The translations under genes and the position numbers were made by a program. DNA of 64,000 nt. Origin: DATGEP01 sp035310125 (GTDB lineage Bacteria; Chloroflexota; Ktedonobacteria; Ktedonobacterales; JADMIN01). The notes under the pieces are model-generated. The model had not been told where the DNA came from. It saw only the letters and a program-made list of their open reading frames with translations, and did not search any database. Location of the stretch: NCBI GenBank assembly GCA_035310125.1, contig DATGEP010000062.1, positions 24,769-88,768 of the forward strand. The letters run 5' to 3'. This document shows, piece by piece, positions 52,419-60,691 of this stretch (its first letter is position 1; every line of letters starts with the position of its first letter).

Positions 52419-53507
52419 CTACTTCAAGGTGACGCCCAGCCCCGCTTTGACGCGCTCCAACGAATACACCATCCCCTCTTGCTCGAAGCCACCTGTGAAC
52501 GGATCGTCCGCCAGGAGCATCGGAGTGTCGAGATCAATGTACTCAAAGCCGCCCAGGCCCGCGACGAGATGTGCCGAGGCGGCAACACCCAGCCGCGACT
52601 CCATCATCGCCCCAACCATCAAGCGGATATGTGCGGCGCGGCAGACGGCGGCGATGTCGAGTGCCTCAACAATCCCCGACTTCATCAGCTTGATGTTGAC
52701 GACGTTGGCAGCGCCCATGCGCGCGATGCGTAGCGCGTCGGCGGCCGTATGCACGCTCTCGTCGGCGGCAACCGGCACGCGCGCGCGCTCGGTTACGTAG
52801 CGTAGCCCTTCAAAATCGTGCCGATGCACCGGCTGCTCAAAGAGAATCGGCTGCATATCCTCGCTGTCAAGCGCGTCGAGCAGGTCGAGTGCTTCCCGCG
52901 CGGTGTAGCCCTGATTGCCGTCGAGAATGAAATCACAATCCGGCGCACTCTCGGCCACGGCTAATACGCGATCCGCGTCGTCCTCCACATCGGTACCTAC
53001 CTTGATCTTGAGGACGCGGGCGCCGCGCTCTGCGTACCGGGCGGCGAGGGCGGCCATGTGAGCTGGTGACTCAATGGGAATGGACACATCCGTCTCCACC
53101 GTGGATTCGGCGCCGCCGAAGAACTGGTAGAGTGGGATACCATACGAGCGCGTGAGCGCATCCAAGACGGCCATCTCGACGGCGGCGCGCGCCGACTCCT
53201 GGTGCTCGAAGCTGGCCGCGAGCCGAGCCGACAGCGTGCGCCATGCCCCCGCGTCGTGCTCCTCAATCAGCGAGCGCATGCCTTCCGCAGCCGCCAGTGC
53301 CGTTTCCTGCGTCTCGCCACCACTCGGTGGAAATGGCGCCGCCTCCCCCAATCCTACGGCGCCGTCGGCCAGTGTGACACGCACCAGCACGTTACGCGCC
53401 GACGTGACACGACCCGTAGCGATGGCAAACGGCTCAATCAGCGCGATATTCAGCGGCTCGACATCCACCTGGGTAATGCGTGTTGGTGACGACTTACTGC
53501 GTGACAT
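52419..53507 (-). CDS. Dipeptide epimerase (enolase superfamily)
   Basis: 362 residues of the muconate-lactonising subgroup. Catalytic Lys in KIKVGTD, metal ligands in LDGNQGYT, ILFEQP and ADESVHT, and second Lys in NIKLMKSG. The best-fit substrate is L-Ala-D/L-Glu from peptidoglycan, or a similar dipeptide. Followed closely on the same strand by HD-domain and ddl genes; the ddl neighbour makes a role in peptidoglycan recycling plausible. Confidence 0.88.
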   Translation of the reverse strand: MSRSKSSPTRITQVDVEPLNIALIEPFAIATGRVTSARNVLVRVTLADGAVGLGEAAPFPPSGGETQETALAAAEGMRSLIEEHDAGAWRTLSARLAASFEHQESARAAVEMAVLDALTRSYGIPLYQFFGGAESTVETDVSIPIESPAHMAALAARYAERGARVLKIKVGTDVEDDADRVLAVAESAPDCDFILDGNQGYTAREALDLLDALDSEDMQPILFEQPVHRHDFEGLRYVTERARVPVAADESVHTAADALRIARMGAANVVNIKLMKSGIVEALDIAAVCRAAHIRLMVGAMMESRLGVAASAHLVAGLGGFEYIDLDTPMLLADDPFTGGFEQEGMVYSLERVKAGLGVTLK

Positions 53508-53534
53508 TGGCCCTACTTCCGATCTACAAAACGA

Positions 53535-54182
53535 CTATCGTTCCCCGTCCCATTCCGCCGCGAACTCATCGAGAAACGCCTCCATATAGCGGTGGCGCTG
53601 TTCGGCCAGTCGCCGCGCGAATGGAGTATTCATACGATCTTTGAGCAGCAGCAGCTTCTCGTGAAAGTGACTGATGGTGGATTGCGTGCTGGCATGGTAC
53701 GCCTCTTTTGAGGTGTAGGCTTGCGGCGTCTCGGTAGGGTCATACATCGCCCGCCCGCGCGAGCCGCCAAAGGCGAAGGCGCGCCCGATACCAATAGCGC
53801 CCAGCGCGTCGAGCCGGTCGGCGTCCTGCACGACACGCCCTTCGAGCGTACGCATGGGTGGGCGATTGCCGCCGCCGAATGACATGGTGGCAATGATCTC
53901 CATCGCATGCTCGATACTGGGCGTATCGGCGCCATGCGCTACCAGCCAGCCGCGCACCTTCGCCAACCCAGCTTCCTCATCGCCTGCAATCTTGTAATCC
54001 GCGACATCATGGAGCAGCGCGGCGAGCTCGCAGATAAAGACATCTGCGCCCTCCTCGCGAGCGATGTGGCGGACGAGCGCGAGGACGCGCTGTATGTGCC
54101 ACCAGTCGTGCCCGCTGCTGTCGTGGCTTAGCTCCTCTCGCGCAAATGCCTCCGCCTCTGCCAGCAGTGTCGCCTGCTTCAC
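53535..54182 (-). CDS. HD-domain phosphohydrolase
   Basis: 215 residues. The HD metal motif is present in HDWWHIQRV, LLHDVADYK and DADRLDALGAIGI. Such proteins act on nucleotides or small phosphates; substrate unknown. Its start overlaps the ddl stop by four bases (ATGA), so they are coupled. Confidence 0.88.
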   Translation of the reverse strand: MKQATLLAEAEAFAREELSHDSSGHDWWHIQRVLALVRHIAREEGADVFICELAALLHDVADYKIAGDEEAGLAKVRGWLVAHGADTPSIEHAMEIIATMSFGGGNRPPMRTLEGRVVQDADRLDALGAIGIGRAFAFGGSRGRAMYDPTETPQAYTSKEAYHASTQSTISHFHEKLLLLKDRMNTPFARRLAEQRHRYMEAFLDEFAAEWDGER

Positions 54183-55309
54183 CCTTCCGCCTCCGGATCG
54201 TAGCTAGTCCGGTTACGCTGCTTGTCTGTGTGCCGTTCGATTCCAAGCGCGATGAGGCGATCCAGCAGCTCAGGATAGGAGATGCCAGTGGCCTCCCACA
54301 GCTTCGGGTACATGCTGATCTGGGTGAAGCCGGGCATAGTATTGACTTCGTTCACAAAGATCGCGCCGGAATCCCTGTCCAGAAAGAAGTCCACCCGCGC
54401 CAATCCACTCAGGTCAAGCGCGAGGAACGCCTGAACGGCGGCGCTCCGAATCGCCTCGGCGGTCTGCACCGGAATATCGGCGGGAATGTAGAGGCGCGAG
54501 GCATTATCCACATATTTGGCGCGATAGTCATAGAACTCGTTGCTCGGGACGACCTCGCCAACGACACTTGCGATAGGCTCGTCATTTCCCAGCACGCCGC
54601 ACTCCAGCTCGCGGCAATTTACCCCCGGCTCCACGATGGCTTTGCGGTCGAATGCGAAAGCGGTCGCCAGCGCCCGCTCCAGCTCGGCGCGGTTGTGCGC
54701 TTTACCGACACCAACGCTGGAGCCGAGGTTCGCCGGCTTGACGAAGATAGGATACGCAAAACGCGCTTCGATGCGAGCGCAGAGCGCCCCGGCGTCGCGC
54801 TCATGCTCCACGCGCCGCGCCGTCAGCCAGTCTACGACGGGCAGACCCGCCGCCTTAAAGACGAGCTTCGCCTTCTCCTTGTCCATGCCAAGCGCCGAGC
54901 CGAGGACACCACAGCCGGCATACGGCACATTCGCCATCTCCAGCAAGCCCTGAAGGGTGCCGTCCTCGCCATAGGTGCCGTGGAGTACCGGAATCACGAC
55001 ATCCAGCGATGGCGCGCTCGCGCTCGACTCGCTCTCAAGCGGCACCAGGCCGTGTTGCGTGGGATCGCCGGTCATGCTGACGGCGGTGACGGCGCTCTGC
55101 GCGCCAGAAGCTTCCATTGGCGCGCCTTCGATCATGCGGCGCGGGTCAGCGCCCGCGAGCCAGCGTCCCTCGGCGGTAATGCCGATGGGCACGACCTCAT
55201 ATTTCGCAGGGTCGAGTGCCCGTAGCACGCTGGCGGCAGAGGCAACCGATACCTCGTGCTCACCTGAGCGCCCCCCGAAGATCACGCCTACTCGTAGCTT
55301 GCTACCCAT
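54179..55309 (-). CDS. ddl: D-alanine--D-alanine ligase
   Basis: 376 residues. ATP-grasp fold: GGRSGEHEVSVASAASV at the N-terminus, HGTYGEDGTLQGLLEMANVPYAG, KPANLGSSVGV, and C-terminal FVNEVNTMPGFTQISMYP with metal-binding Glu and Asn. It makes D-Ala-D-Ala for cell-wall precursors. First of a run ddl, HD protein, dipeptide epimerase. Confidence 0.95.
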   Translation of the reverse strand: MGSKLRVGVIFGGRSGEHEVSVASAASVLRALDPAKYEVVPIGITAEGRWLAGADPRRMIEGAPMEASGAQSAVTAVSMTGDPTQHGLVPLESESSASAPSLDVVIPVLHGTYGEDGTLQGLLEMANVPYAGCGVLGSALGMDKEKAKLVFKAAGLPVVDWLTARRVEHERDAGALCARIEARFAYPIFVKPANLGSSVGVGKAHNRAELERALATAFAFDRKAIVEPGVNCRELECGVLGNDEPIASVVGEVVPSNEFYDYRAKYVDNASRLYIPADIPVQTAEAIRSAAVQAFLALDLSGLARVDFFLDRDSGAIFVNEVNTMPGFTQISMYPKLWEATGISYPELLDRLIALGIERHTDKQRNRTSYDPEAEG

Positions 55310-55345
55310 CGCTCTCCCTCTCTCCAGCCATGCCGCGGGCGGACG

Positions 55346-56179
55346 TCACGCCGTCGCCAACGCCTGTTCTTTCTCGCGCGCTACCCGCTCCGCCGCCGCC
55401 AGCTCCGCTGTCGTGGGTGTGCCGGAAACCAGACTAATGCGCAGCGCGGCGGAAAAGCCGCGTGTCATCGCGTCCGCCACCTCCGCGAACGAGACATCCC
55501 GCCGCCGCAGCGCGCTGAGTGTCACGGCGCGCTCGCGAAGATGCTCGGCCAGCGCCTCGCGGTCATCCTCCGTCTGAAACCAGAGATATCGCACGAGCCG
55601 GGCGATGTCGCCCTGCAAAGGCAGCGAGCCATGTTGGAGCACACGTCCTGAAGGGCGAGTCTGCGCGCTGCCGATGAGCTTTTGCGTACCCACGGTTATC
55701 TCGTACGCGGAGGGCACCTCGAAACAGGCCGCGCTGGCGTTGTGGACGCCGATGGGGTCCACTGGATTCATGACGGCGGGCACATCCAGCAGGTGCAGCC
55801 CGGCAATGAGGCCAGCGCTCAGCCTGCGATAGGCGTCCAGAATTGCGCCCTCGGCGCGCGGATCATCGGGGCGAGTCGCGATGCTATAGGTAAGCTCATC
55901 AGTGTGGAGAATCGCCCAGCCGCCAGTCGCGCGGCGCACGACGTCAATATGATCCTCGCGGCACCGGGACAGATCCACGCCGGAGAGCGGCTGGCGCTTA
56001 CCCAGGGAGAGACACGGCGGCGCCCACTGATACAGTCGTAAAGTTGGTGGCGCGTCGCCCGCGCCCACAGCATCCATGATGGCTTCGTCAAGCGCCATAT
56101 TCCAGGCGCCTGAATGCGGCTCGTCCTCGATGATCAGACGCCACTCCGCCGGTGCGTATTCCGGGAGTGCCAAACCCAT
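55346..56179 (-). CDS. lipM: Octanoyltransferase, LipM-like (BPL/LplA/LipB family)
   Basis: 277 residues from MGLALPEYAP. Family motif RRATGGWAILHTDELTYS, then the LipM-type Cys in ASAACFEVPSAYEI and the following GSAQTRPSGRVLQHGS. Transfers octanoyl from ACP to a lipoyl-domain lysine. LplA ligases lack this Cys, so LipM is the better call. ATG 56179 follows GAGGTGG; the upstream ATG at 56236 is less likely. Confidence 0.85.
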   Translation of the reverse strand: MGLALPEYAPAEWRLIIEDEPHSGAWNMALDEAIMDAVGAGDAPPTLRLYQWAPPCLSLGKRQPLSGVDLSRCREDHIDVVRRATGGWAILHTDELTYSIATRPDDPRAEGAILDAYRRLSAGLIAGLHLLDVPAVMNPVDPIGVHNASAACFEVPSAYEITVGTQKLIGSAQTRPSGRVLQHGSLPLQGDIARLVRYLWFQTEDDREALAEHLRERAVTLSALRRRDVSFAEVADAMTRGFSAALRISLVSGTPTTAELAAAERVAREKEQALATA

Positions 56180-56567
56180 ATCCACCTCGTGCGCTGTAGT
56201 ACCCGCGGCTCCCAATGGAGACGCGGAGTGCCTCATGGCAGGCTTCGTCTCCGTAGTAGTATCGCATGCCGCGCGGGCGGTGGGAAGAGTCCAGTGCGTC
56301 CGACCACAAAGACTGATATGGTGTCGTGGTCCCTGGCTGCCATCCGCGGACGGCGCGGGGGCGCGTGCGACGCGGTCCAGCGGGCGAGAGTACAGGCATG
56401 TGATCGAGTTGTGTCAGAATTGCCTCGCGCCGTGAGCGGGCTGAGATGCGGCCTCGGTATGATGCGGCAATGATGGGGCGACCTGCGGTATGTGAACACC
56501 TGCCTGGTGTACGCGAAGGTCCAGCCGCTGGCAGCCAGTGCATGCGAGTATGCGATGGGAGAAGAGC
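56180..56567. other. Divergent intergenic region, lipM and osmC
   Basis: 388 bases without a convincing gene. A minus-strand GATACT with TTCCCA 17 bases upstream may be the lipM promoter; nothing clear for the other side except a TATGAT near 56457. Confidence 0.35.
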
Positions 56568-57038
56568 ATGGGCGAGGTTTTGACGGTCCGCTCCCGAATG
56601 GTCGAGGGAATGCAATTCAACGCGAAGGCGGGCTCCGGCCATACAGTGATGCTGGATGCGGCTGAGCATGCCGGTGGGCAAGGCGCCGGTTTCGTGCCTA
56701 TGGAAATGCTGCTTGTCGGGCTATCGGGCTGCACCGGGATGGATGTGATCTCGATCTTGCGCAAGAAGCGCCAGCAGATAACTGGATACGAGGTGAATGT
56801 GCGCGGCGAGCGCGCCGTGGATAACCCGATGGTATTCATTAATATCACAGTGGAGCATGTCATCACCGGGCGCAACGTGAGCGCGGAAGCCGTTGCTCGC
56901 GCTATCGAGCTCTCCGAGACCAAGTACTGCGGCGCGGGAGCGATGCTCAGCAAGACGGCCAGGCTGATCCACACCTTCCGCATCGTGGATGCGACTTCCC
57001 AGGTCGAGACAGCGTCCTCAGCCGCCGCGACTCCGTAG
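56568..57038 (+). CDS. OsmC/Ohr-family peroxidase-like protein
   Basis: 156 residues. The two reactive Cys are present: LSGCTGMDVISILRKKRQ and ELSETKYCGAGAML. OsmC proteins reduce organic hydroperoxides through this pair, and some members of this Cys-Cys group act on persulfides. GGAG stands 7 bases before the ATG. A terminator follows before the sulfur operon, which is on the other strand. Confidence 0.88.
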   Translation: MGEVLTVRSRMVEGMQFNAKAGSGHTVMLDAAEHAGGQGAGFVPMEMLLVGLSGCTGMDVISILRKKRQQITGYEVNVRGERAVDNPMVFINITVEHVITGRNVSAEAVARAIELSETKYCGAGAMLSKTARLIHTFRIVDATSQVETASSAAATP

Positions 57039-57115
57039 ACGCGAGGCTGTGCCGGATTGAGCGCCTATTGTACGTACCATAGCGCCGTTCTGGACGCGCC
57101 ACCAATCGCTGCGAA

Positions 57116-57146
57116 CCGGCCACCAGACATTTGATCTGGTGGCCGG
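57116..57146. terminator. Terminator between osmC and SQR-like genes
   Basis: A 12-bp stem, CCGGCCACCAGA with TCTGGTGGCCGG, with a 7-base loop, between convergent genes. Weak T-run only. Confidence 0.7.
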
Positions 57147-57233
57147 TAGCTTCTATCCGATGGTTCCGCTTTTCGATGGCCGTCGCACGCTTGCGCATCC
57201 CGCGCGGGCATGAGACGGCCGCTCAGCTTCTAC

Positions 57234-58430
57234 TCACACCAACCCCTGTGGAACGATGTGCCAGTACGCCCGGTTGAAGAGTTGCTTCTCCATGTGGTAG
57301 AAGAGGCTCGGCCGGGGTGGCTTCGGCGGATGCTCGTAGTTGAAGACGAGCTGCGTCGCGGTGTTGTGTCCCGTCTCAAGGAAGCACATCACCTCACCAT
57401 CGTAGACGGTATGCTTGGGGTTCGGCTCCTCTCCGCGCACCGCCGCAATGAGCCGGGACGCGATCACTCTGGCCTCGAAATGCGCCGCCGATCCACTCTT
57501 CGAGACCGGTAGATCAGTCGCGTCGCCGAGCGCGAAGACGCGCTCTTGACCCTTGACTTCCAGCGTATCGCGGTGGGTTGGAATCCACCCCTGCGGGTCG
57601 CCCAGCCCGGATGTCTCGATGATGCGGGCGCCGCGATGCGGTGGCACCATCACCAGCAAGTCATAAGGTATTTCTTCCCCTTCAAGTGATTTGACAACCT
57701 TCTTCTCGGTATCTACCTCTTCCGTGTTAAAGAAGGTCGTATACTTGATACCGCGCTGCTCCAGCAGAGGAGTGGCAACCTCGGCCACGCTCTCGATCGG
57801 GAAAACCCGATTCAGCGGATAGAGATAGTGGATCTCGGTCTGGCTTCGTATGCCGCGTTTGGCCAGCCAGTCTTCGAGCAGGAAGACAAACTCCAGAGGC
57901 GCCGGCGGGCAGCGGTACGGAATGCCCCCAATGGCGAGCACAATCCGGCCGCCGTCGAAAGCGTGAAGCGCGGTGCGCAGACGCAGCGCGCCTTCCAGGC
58001 TGTAGAAATTGTGCCACGCGCCGTCACCCTCTGTCAGGCCGGGAAGATCCTCGGGAGCGAGCCGCGCGCCCGTGCCAAGCACGAGGAAGTCATACGGATA
58101 TTTGGCCTCGGTGACCACATGTTGCCTTCCGACATAATCCGTATGCGGCGCACGCTGAACCGTCAACTCCCGGTTCTTCGTATCAATCGCCGTGACCGAG
58201 CCAAAAACGAGCTCCACATGCCGGTTCAGTAGTGAGCGCTCGCCATGCGAGAGCTCGACTCCTTCATGACCGTTGAACGGGAGGTACAGCCAGCCCGGCA
58301 TGTATACGTGCTGGCCGGTCGCATCTATCACCGTGATCTCGGCCTGATCGGTGGAAAGGGCGCGTGAGACGATATTGGCGACAATGGTGCCGCCTACTCC
58401 ACCGCCCACAATAACGATTCGCTGGGGCAT
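57234..58430 (-). CDS. Sulfide:quinone oxidoreductase-like flavoprotein
   Basis: 398 residues. FAD-binding IVIVGGGVGGTIVANI and the second motif GDATDLPVSKSGSAAHFEA. Redox Cys in YRCPPAPLEF and Cys in VMCFLETGHN match the SQR/flavocytochrome c group. It would oxidise sulfide to a persulfide or polysulfide and reduce quinone. Last of a five-gene run that begins with a CstR-like repressor, which supports this. ATG 58430 follows GGGGAGG. Confidence 0.85.
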   Translation of the reverse strand: MPQRIVIVGGGVGGTIVANIVSRALSTDQAEITVIDATGQHVYMPGWLYLPFNGHEGVELSHGERSLLNRHVELVFGSVTAIDTKNRELTVQRAPHTDYVGRQHVVTEAKYPYDFLVLGTGARLAPEDLPGLTEGDGAWHNFYSLEGALRLRTALHAFDGGRIVLAIGGIPYRCPPAPLEFVFLLEDWLAKRGIRSQTEIHYLYPLNRVFPIESVAEVATPLLEQRGIKYTTFFNTEEVDTEKKVVKSLEGEEIPYDLLVMVPPHRGARIIETSGLGDPQGWIPTHRDTLEVKGQERVFALGDATDLPVSKSGSAAHFEARVIASRLIAAVRGEEPNPKHTVYDGEVMCFLETGHNTATQLVFNYEHPPKPPRPSLFYHMEKQLFNRAYWHIVPQGLV

Positions 58431-58446
58431 ATGAGTGCCTCCCCTC

Positions 58447-58695
58447 TCAGTGGGCTTTTCGCGCGACAAAGCGTGTGTAGCCGTTCTCGGGAAATGCCCC
58501 GATGAGCTCGTGCCGCGCCTTCTGTATCCACGCGGGAATGTCCTTGGTCGAGCCAGGGTCGCTTGACAGCACGGCCAAAGTACCGCCAACCGGCAGCGTC
58601 TTGATGCCGCGAATAAGCTCCATCAGCGGACCAGGGCAGAAACTGCCGCGTGCGTCTATCTCTTTGTCAACGGCGATATTCACTGCCTCTGACAT
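58447..58695 (-). CDS. TusA-family sulfur carrier protein
   Basis: 82 residues. IDARGSFCPGPLMELIRGIK contains the persulfide Cys in the TusA CPxP-like context (here CPGP). Small sulfur-transfer protein. The gene follows the first DsrE gene and precedes the SQR-like gene. ATG 58695 follows GGAGGAGG. Confidence 0.9.
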   Translation of the reverse strand: MSEAVNIAVDKEIDARGSFCPGPLMELIRGIKTLPVGGTLAVLSSDPGSTKDIPAWIQKARHELIGAFPENGYTRFVARKAH

Positions 58696-58754
58696 TGTGG
58701 TTGCCTCCTCCGGTACGATGCGAGTGAGCATGGTATGGCATGTTCACGCGAAAC

Positions 58755-59171
58755 TTAGATAAACAGCGAGATCTTGCTCTCGCGAGCGCGTTCGACGAAC
58801 GTAGCGACGCCGGTCACCTCATCTACAATCGGCTCCAGGTCGCTCAGCTGCAATCCGAACAGTTCCATCGTCATGCTGCACGCCGAGATCGTGACCTCGC
58901 CAATCTCTTTGGCGCCTTTGAGATTCTCCATCCACGAGGGCGCTTTCTTCACCTGCATGGCTTCCATCATGACTGGGCCGTACTCCTCGAAATCCGCGCT
59001 TACCTTCTGGTTCGTCTTGTACGCGCCCGCACGGAACGCCTCGATGCCCCACGTGGTGAGAAAGATATCCACCTCCATGCCCATCGCCGCCCCGCCCGTC
59101 GCGAGTATGGATGCCGCCATCAGCTTATCTACGGTGCCAGAGAACAGCACCAGTGACATTCGCTCTGCCAT
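58755..59171 (-). CDS. DsrE/DsrF/DrsH-family sulfur-transfer protein 1
   Basis: 138 residues. LVLFSGTVDKLMAASILATGGAAMGMEVDIFLT and CSMTMELFGLQLSDL with its conserved Cys. Family members carry persulfide and pair with TusA and SQR/Hdr systems. Second DsrE protein in this operon. Confidence 0.9.
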   Translation of the reverse strand: MAERMSLVLFSGTVDKLMAASILATGGAAMGMEVDIFLTTWGIEAFRAGAYKTNQKVSADFEEYGPVMMEAMQVKKAPSWMENLKGAKEIGEVTISACSMTMELFGLQLSDLEPIVDEVTGVATFVERARESKISLFI

Positions 59172-59264
59172 GTTCGTTGTCTCCCTTTAATTCCCCTGGA
59201 CTTACCCGGCCCCGCACATAGGCGGTTCGCCAGGGAGCAGTGCGCTTGATGCGCTCATTCCGCG

Positions 59265-59507
59265 CTAGACGGCCTTCTGGATATAGAAGGTGAGCGAATC
59301 GGCCTGCTCGATCACATCCAGCAACTTATTACCTGTCTTCTCAGCCCAGGCGGGAATGTCGCGCCGCGCACCTTTGTCAGTGGCGCTAAGTGCGAGCACC
59401 TGCCCCGGCTGCAGGTCCCTAATCGCTTTGGCCAGCATCAGCACGGGCATTGGGCACATCTGCCCTTTAGCATCTATGTAGCGATCAGCCTGAATTGACG
59501 GTGTCAT
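59265..59507 (-). CDS. TusA-family sulfur carrier protein
   Basis: 80 residues with Cys in DAKGQMCPMPVLMLAKAI, the CPxP motif of TusA. Paralogous to the one at 58447-58695. Lies between the two DsrE genes. Confidence 0.9.
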   Translation of the reverse strand: MTPSIQADRYIDAKGQMCPMPVLMLAKAIRDLQPGQVLALSATDKGARRDIPAWAEKTGNKLLDVIEQADSLTFYIQKAV

Positions 59508-59539
59508 GGGAAACGTCTCTTTCTCTTGCCCGGTATGCG

Positions 59540-60154
59540 TTAGATGAAGAGCGTGGTATGCGCCTCACCGGCGAAGTTGAGGAACGTGGCCGCGCCGCCC
59601 ACCTCGACCTCGTCGAGCAGGTCTTCGCGCTTGATCCCCATCACGTCCATCGTCATCTGACAGGCGATGAGCTTCACTCCGAGCAATTTGCACTGATCCA
59701 ACAGCTCTTCAATGGTAGCGACGTTGTGCTTGCCGAAGAACTGGGTCTTCATCATCCAGGTCGCCATTGGCGTCATCCCCGGTAGCATTCCCAGGATGTT
59801 AGGCATGGGGACCGGCATCGCGGGATTGGCGATGGGCGCGACCTTGAGATGCTGCGCTCCGCCCTTCTTGATGATCTCAAGCCCGTAGAACGTGAAGAAC
59901 ACCTCGACGTCCTCGCCCATCGCGGCAGCGGCTGTCGCGAGAATGAGCGGTGGGTACGCCATGTCGAGCGTCCCTTTGGATGCAATGATCGCTACTGTGT
60001 TCTTGGATGGATCTTTCTTCATCGCATCGGCTACACGCTCGGCAACGAGCTGGTTGATACGCTCGCCGGCGATTTCGTCAACTCGCTCCCGAATAAGCTG
60101 TTCCATATCAACCGTGAGCGTCACATGCTCTCGGTCCACAGAAGTGGTGGCCAT
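59540..60154 (-). CDS. DsrE/DsrF/DrsH-family sulfur-transfer protein 2, long form
   Basis: 204 residues. A 45-residue charged N-terminal coiled-coil precedes the DrsH-like core (VAIIASKGTLDMAYPPLILATAAAAMGEDVEVFFTFYG, CQMTMDVMGIKREDL with Cys). The N-terminal extension is typical for DrsH. AAAGGAGG stands before ATG 60154. First structural gene after the repressor. Confidence 0.9.
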   Translation of the reverse strand: MATTSVDREHVTLTVDMEQLIRERVDEIAGERINQLVAERVADAMKKDPSKNTVAIIASKGTLDMAYPPLILATAAAAMGEDVEVFFTFYGLEIIKKGGAQHLKVAPIANPAMPVPMPNILGMLPGMTPMATWMMKTQFFGKHNVATIEELLDQCKLLGVKLIACQMTMDVMGIKREDLLDEVEVGGAATFLNFAGEAHTTLFI

Positions 60155-60219
60155 GGCAGCCTCCTTTGTCGTGTCCGCCGTACCCACCCCTGAGGGACGA
60201 GCGCGGACGGCTTACAGCG

Positions 60220-60498
60220 CTAGCGCGTCAGTTTCGAGATGACGCCCAGAAATTCGGCCATCACCTGATCCGGCGCACCCGGTGACTCGCGTAGACAGTG
60301 AAGCGCGAAGGCCTCGATTGCCTGCATACTGACTGCGTGCGAGGCAGCCCGCATAGCGCCGAGCTGGTCAAGGATTTCCCGGCAATCGCGACCGTCCTCC
60401 AGCATGCGCTGGATGCCACGGGCCTGACCCTCGATAGACTTCAGCCGCGCGACGAGCGCGCCGCGCGCCGCTATCTCAAGGTTGGTTGCCGTCACCAT
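60220..60498 (-). CDS. cstR: CsoR/CstR-family persulfide-sensing repressor
   Basis: 92 residues. CsoR fold (LKSIEGQARGIQRMLEDGRDCREILDQL). The two Cys of the family are Cys39 and Cys68, 29 residues apart as in CstR. The copper-binding His of CsoR would be at 64, but Phe is there, so copper sensing is unlikely and sulfane-sulfur sensing fits. It stands first in the sulfur operon and has an operator-like palindrome upstream. Confidence 0.88.
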   Translation of the reverse strand: MVTATNLEIAARGALVARLKSIEGQARGIQRMLEDGRDCREILDQLGAMRAASHAVSMQAIEAFALHCLRESPGAPDQVMAEFLGVISKLTR

Positions 60499-60530
60499 GG
60501 ATCACCTCGCCATACTCATCGAGACCACCC

Positions 60531-60546
60531 AACCCCGGTGGGGTAT
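60531..60546. promoter_or_regulatory. CsoR/CstR-type operator
   Basis: AACCCC-GGT-GGGGTAT: a short G/C-tract inverted repeat as bound by CsoR/CstR repressors, 33 bases upstream of the repressor start. It overlaps a plausible -10 (GATACC, minus strand). Confidence 0.6.
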
Positions 60547-60691
60547 CTTCTCGCTCCATCAAGAATTTAAGCAGTCCACGATAACGGCGGCGTCACAAAT
60601 AGACGGGCTTCCGGCACAGTGAGATAACAATGCGCATCACATGTTCGCGATAACGGGCTTTCCTTGCCGCCAGTGCTTGCGTGCTGCTGAA

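Noticed and set aside
60220..60498. Copper-sensing CsoR
   Set aside because: The copper His position is Phe64; only the two Cys are kept, as in CstR.
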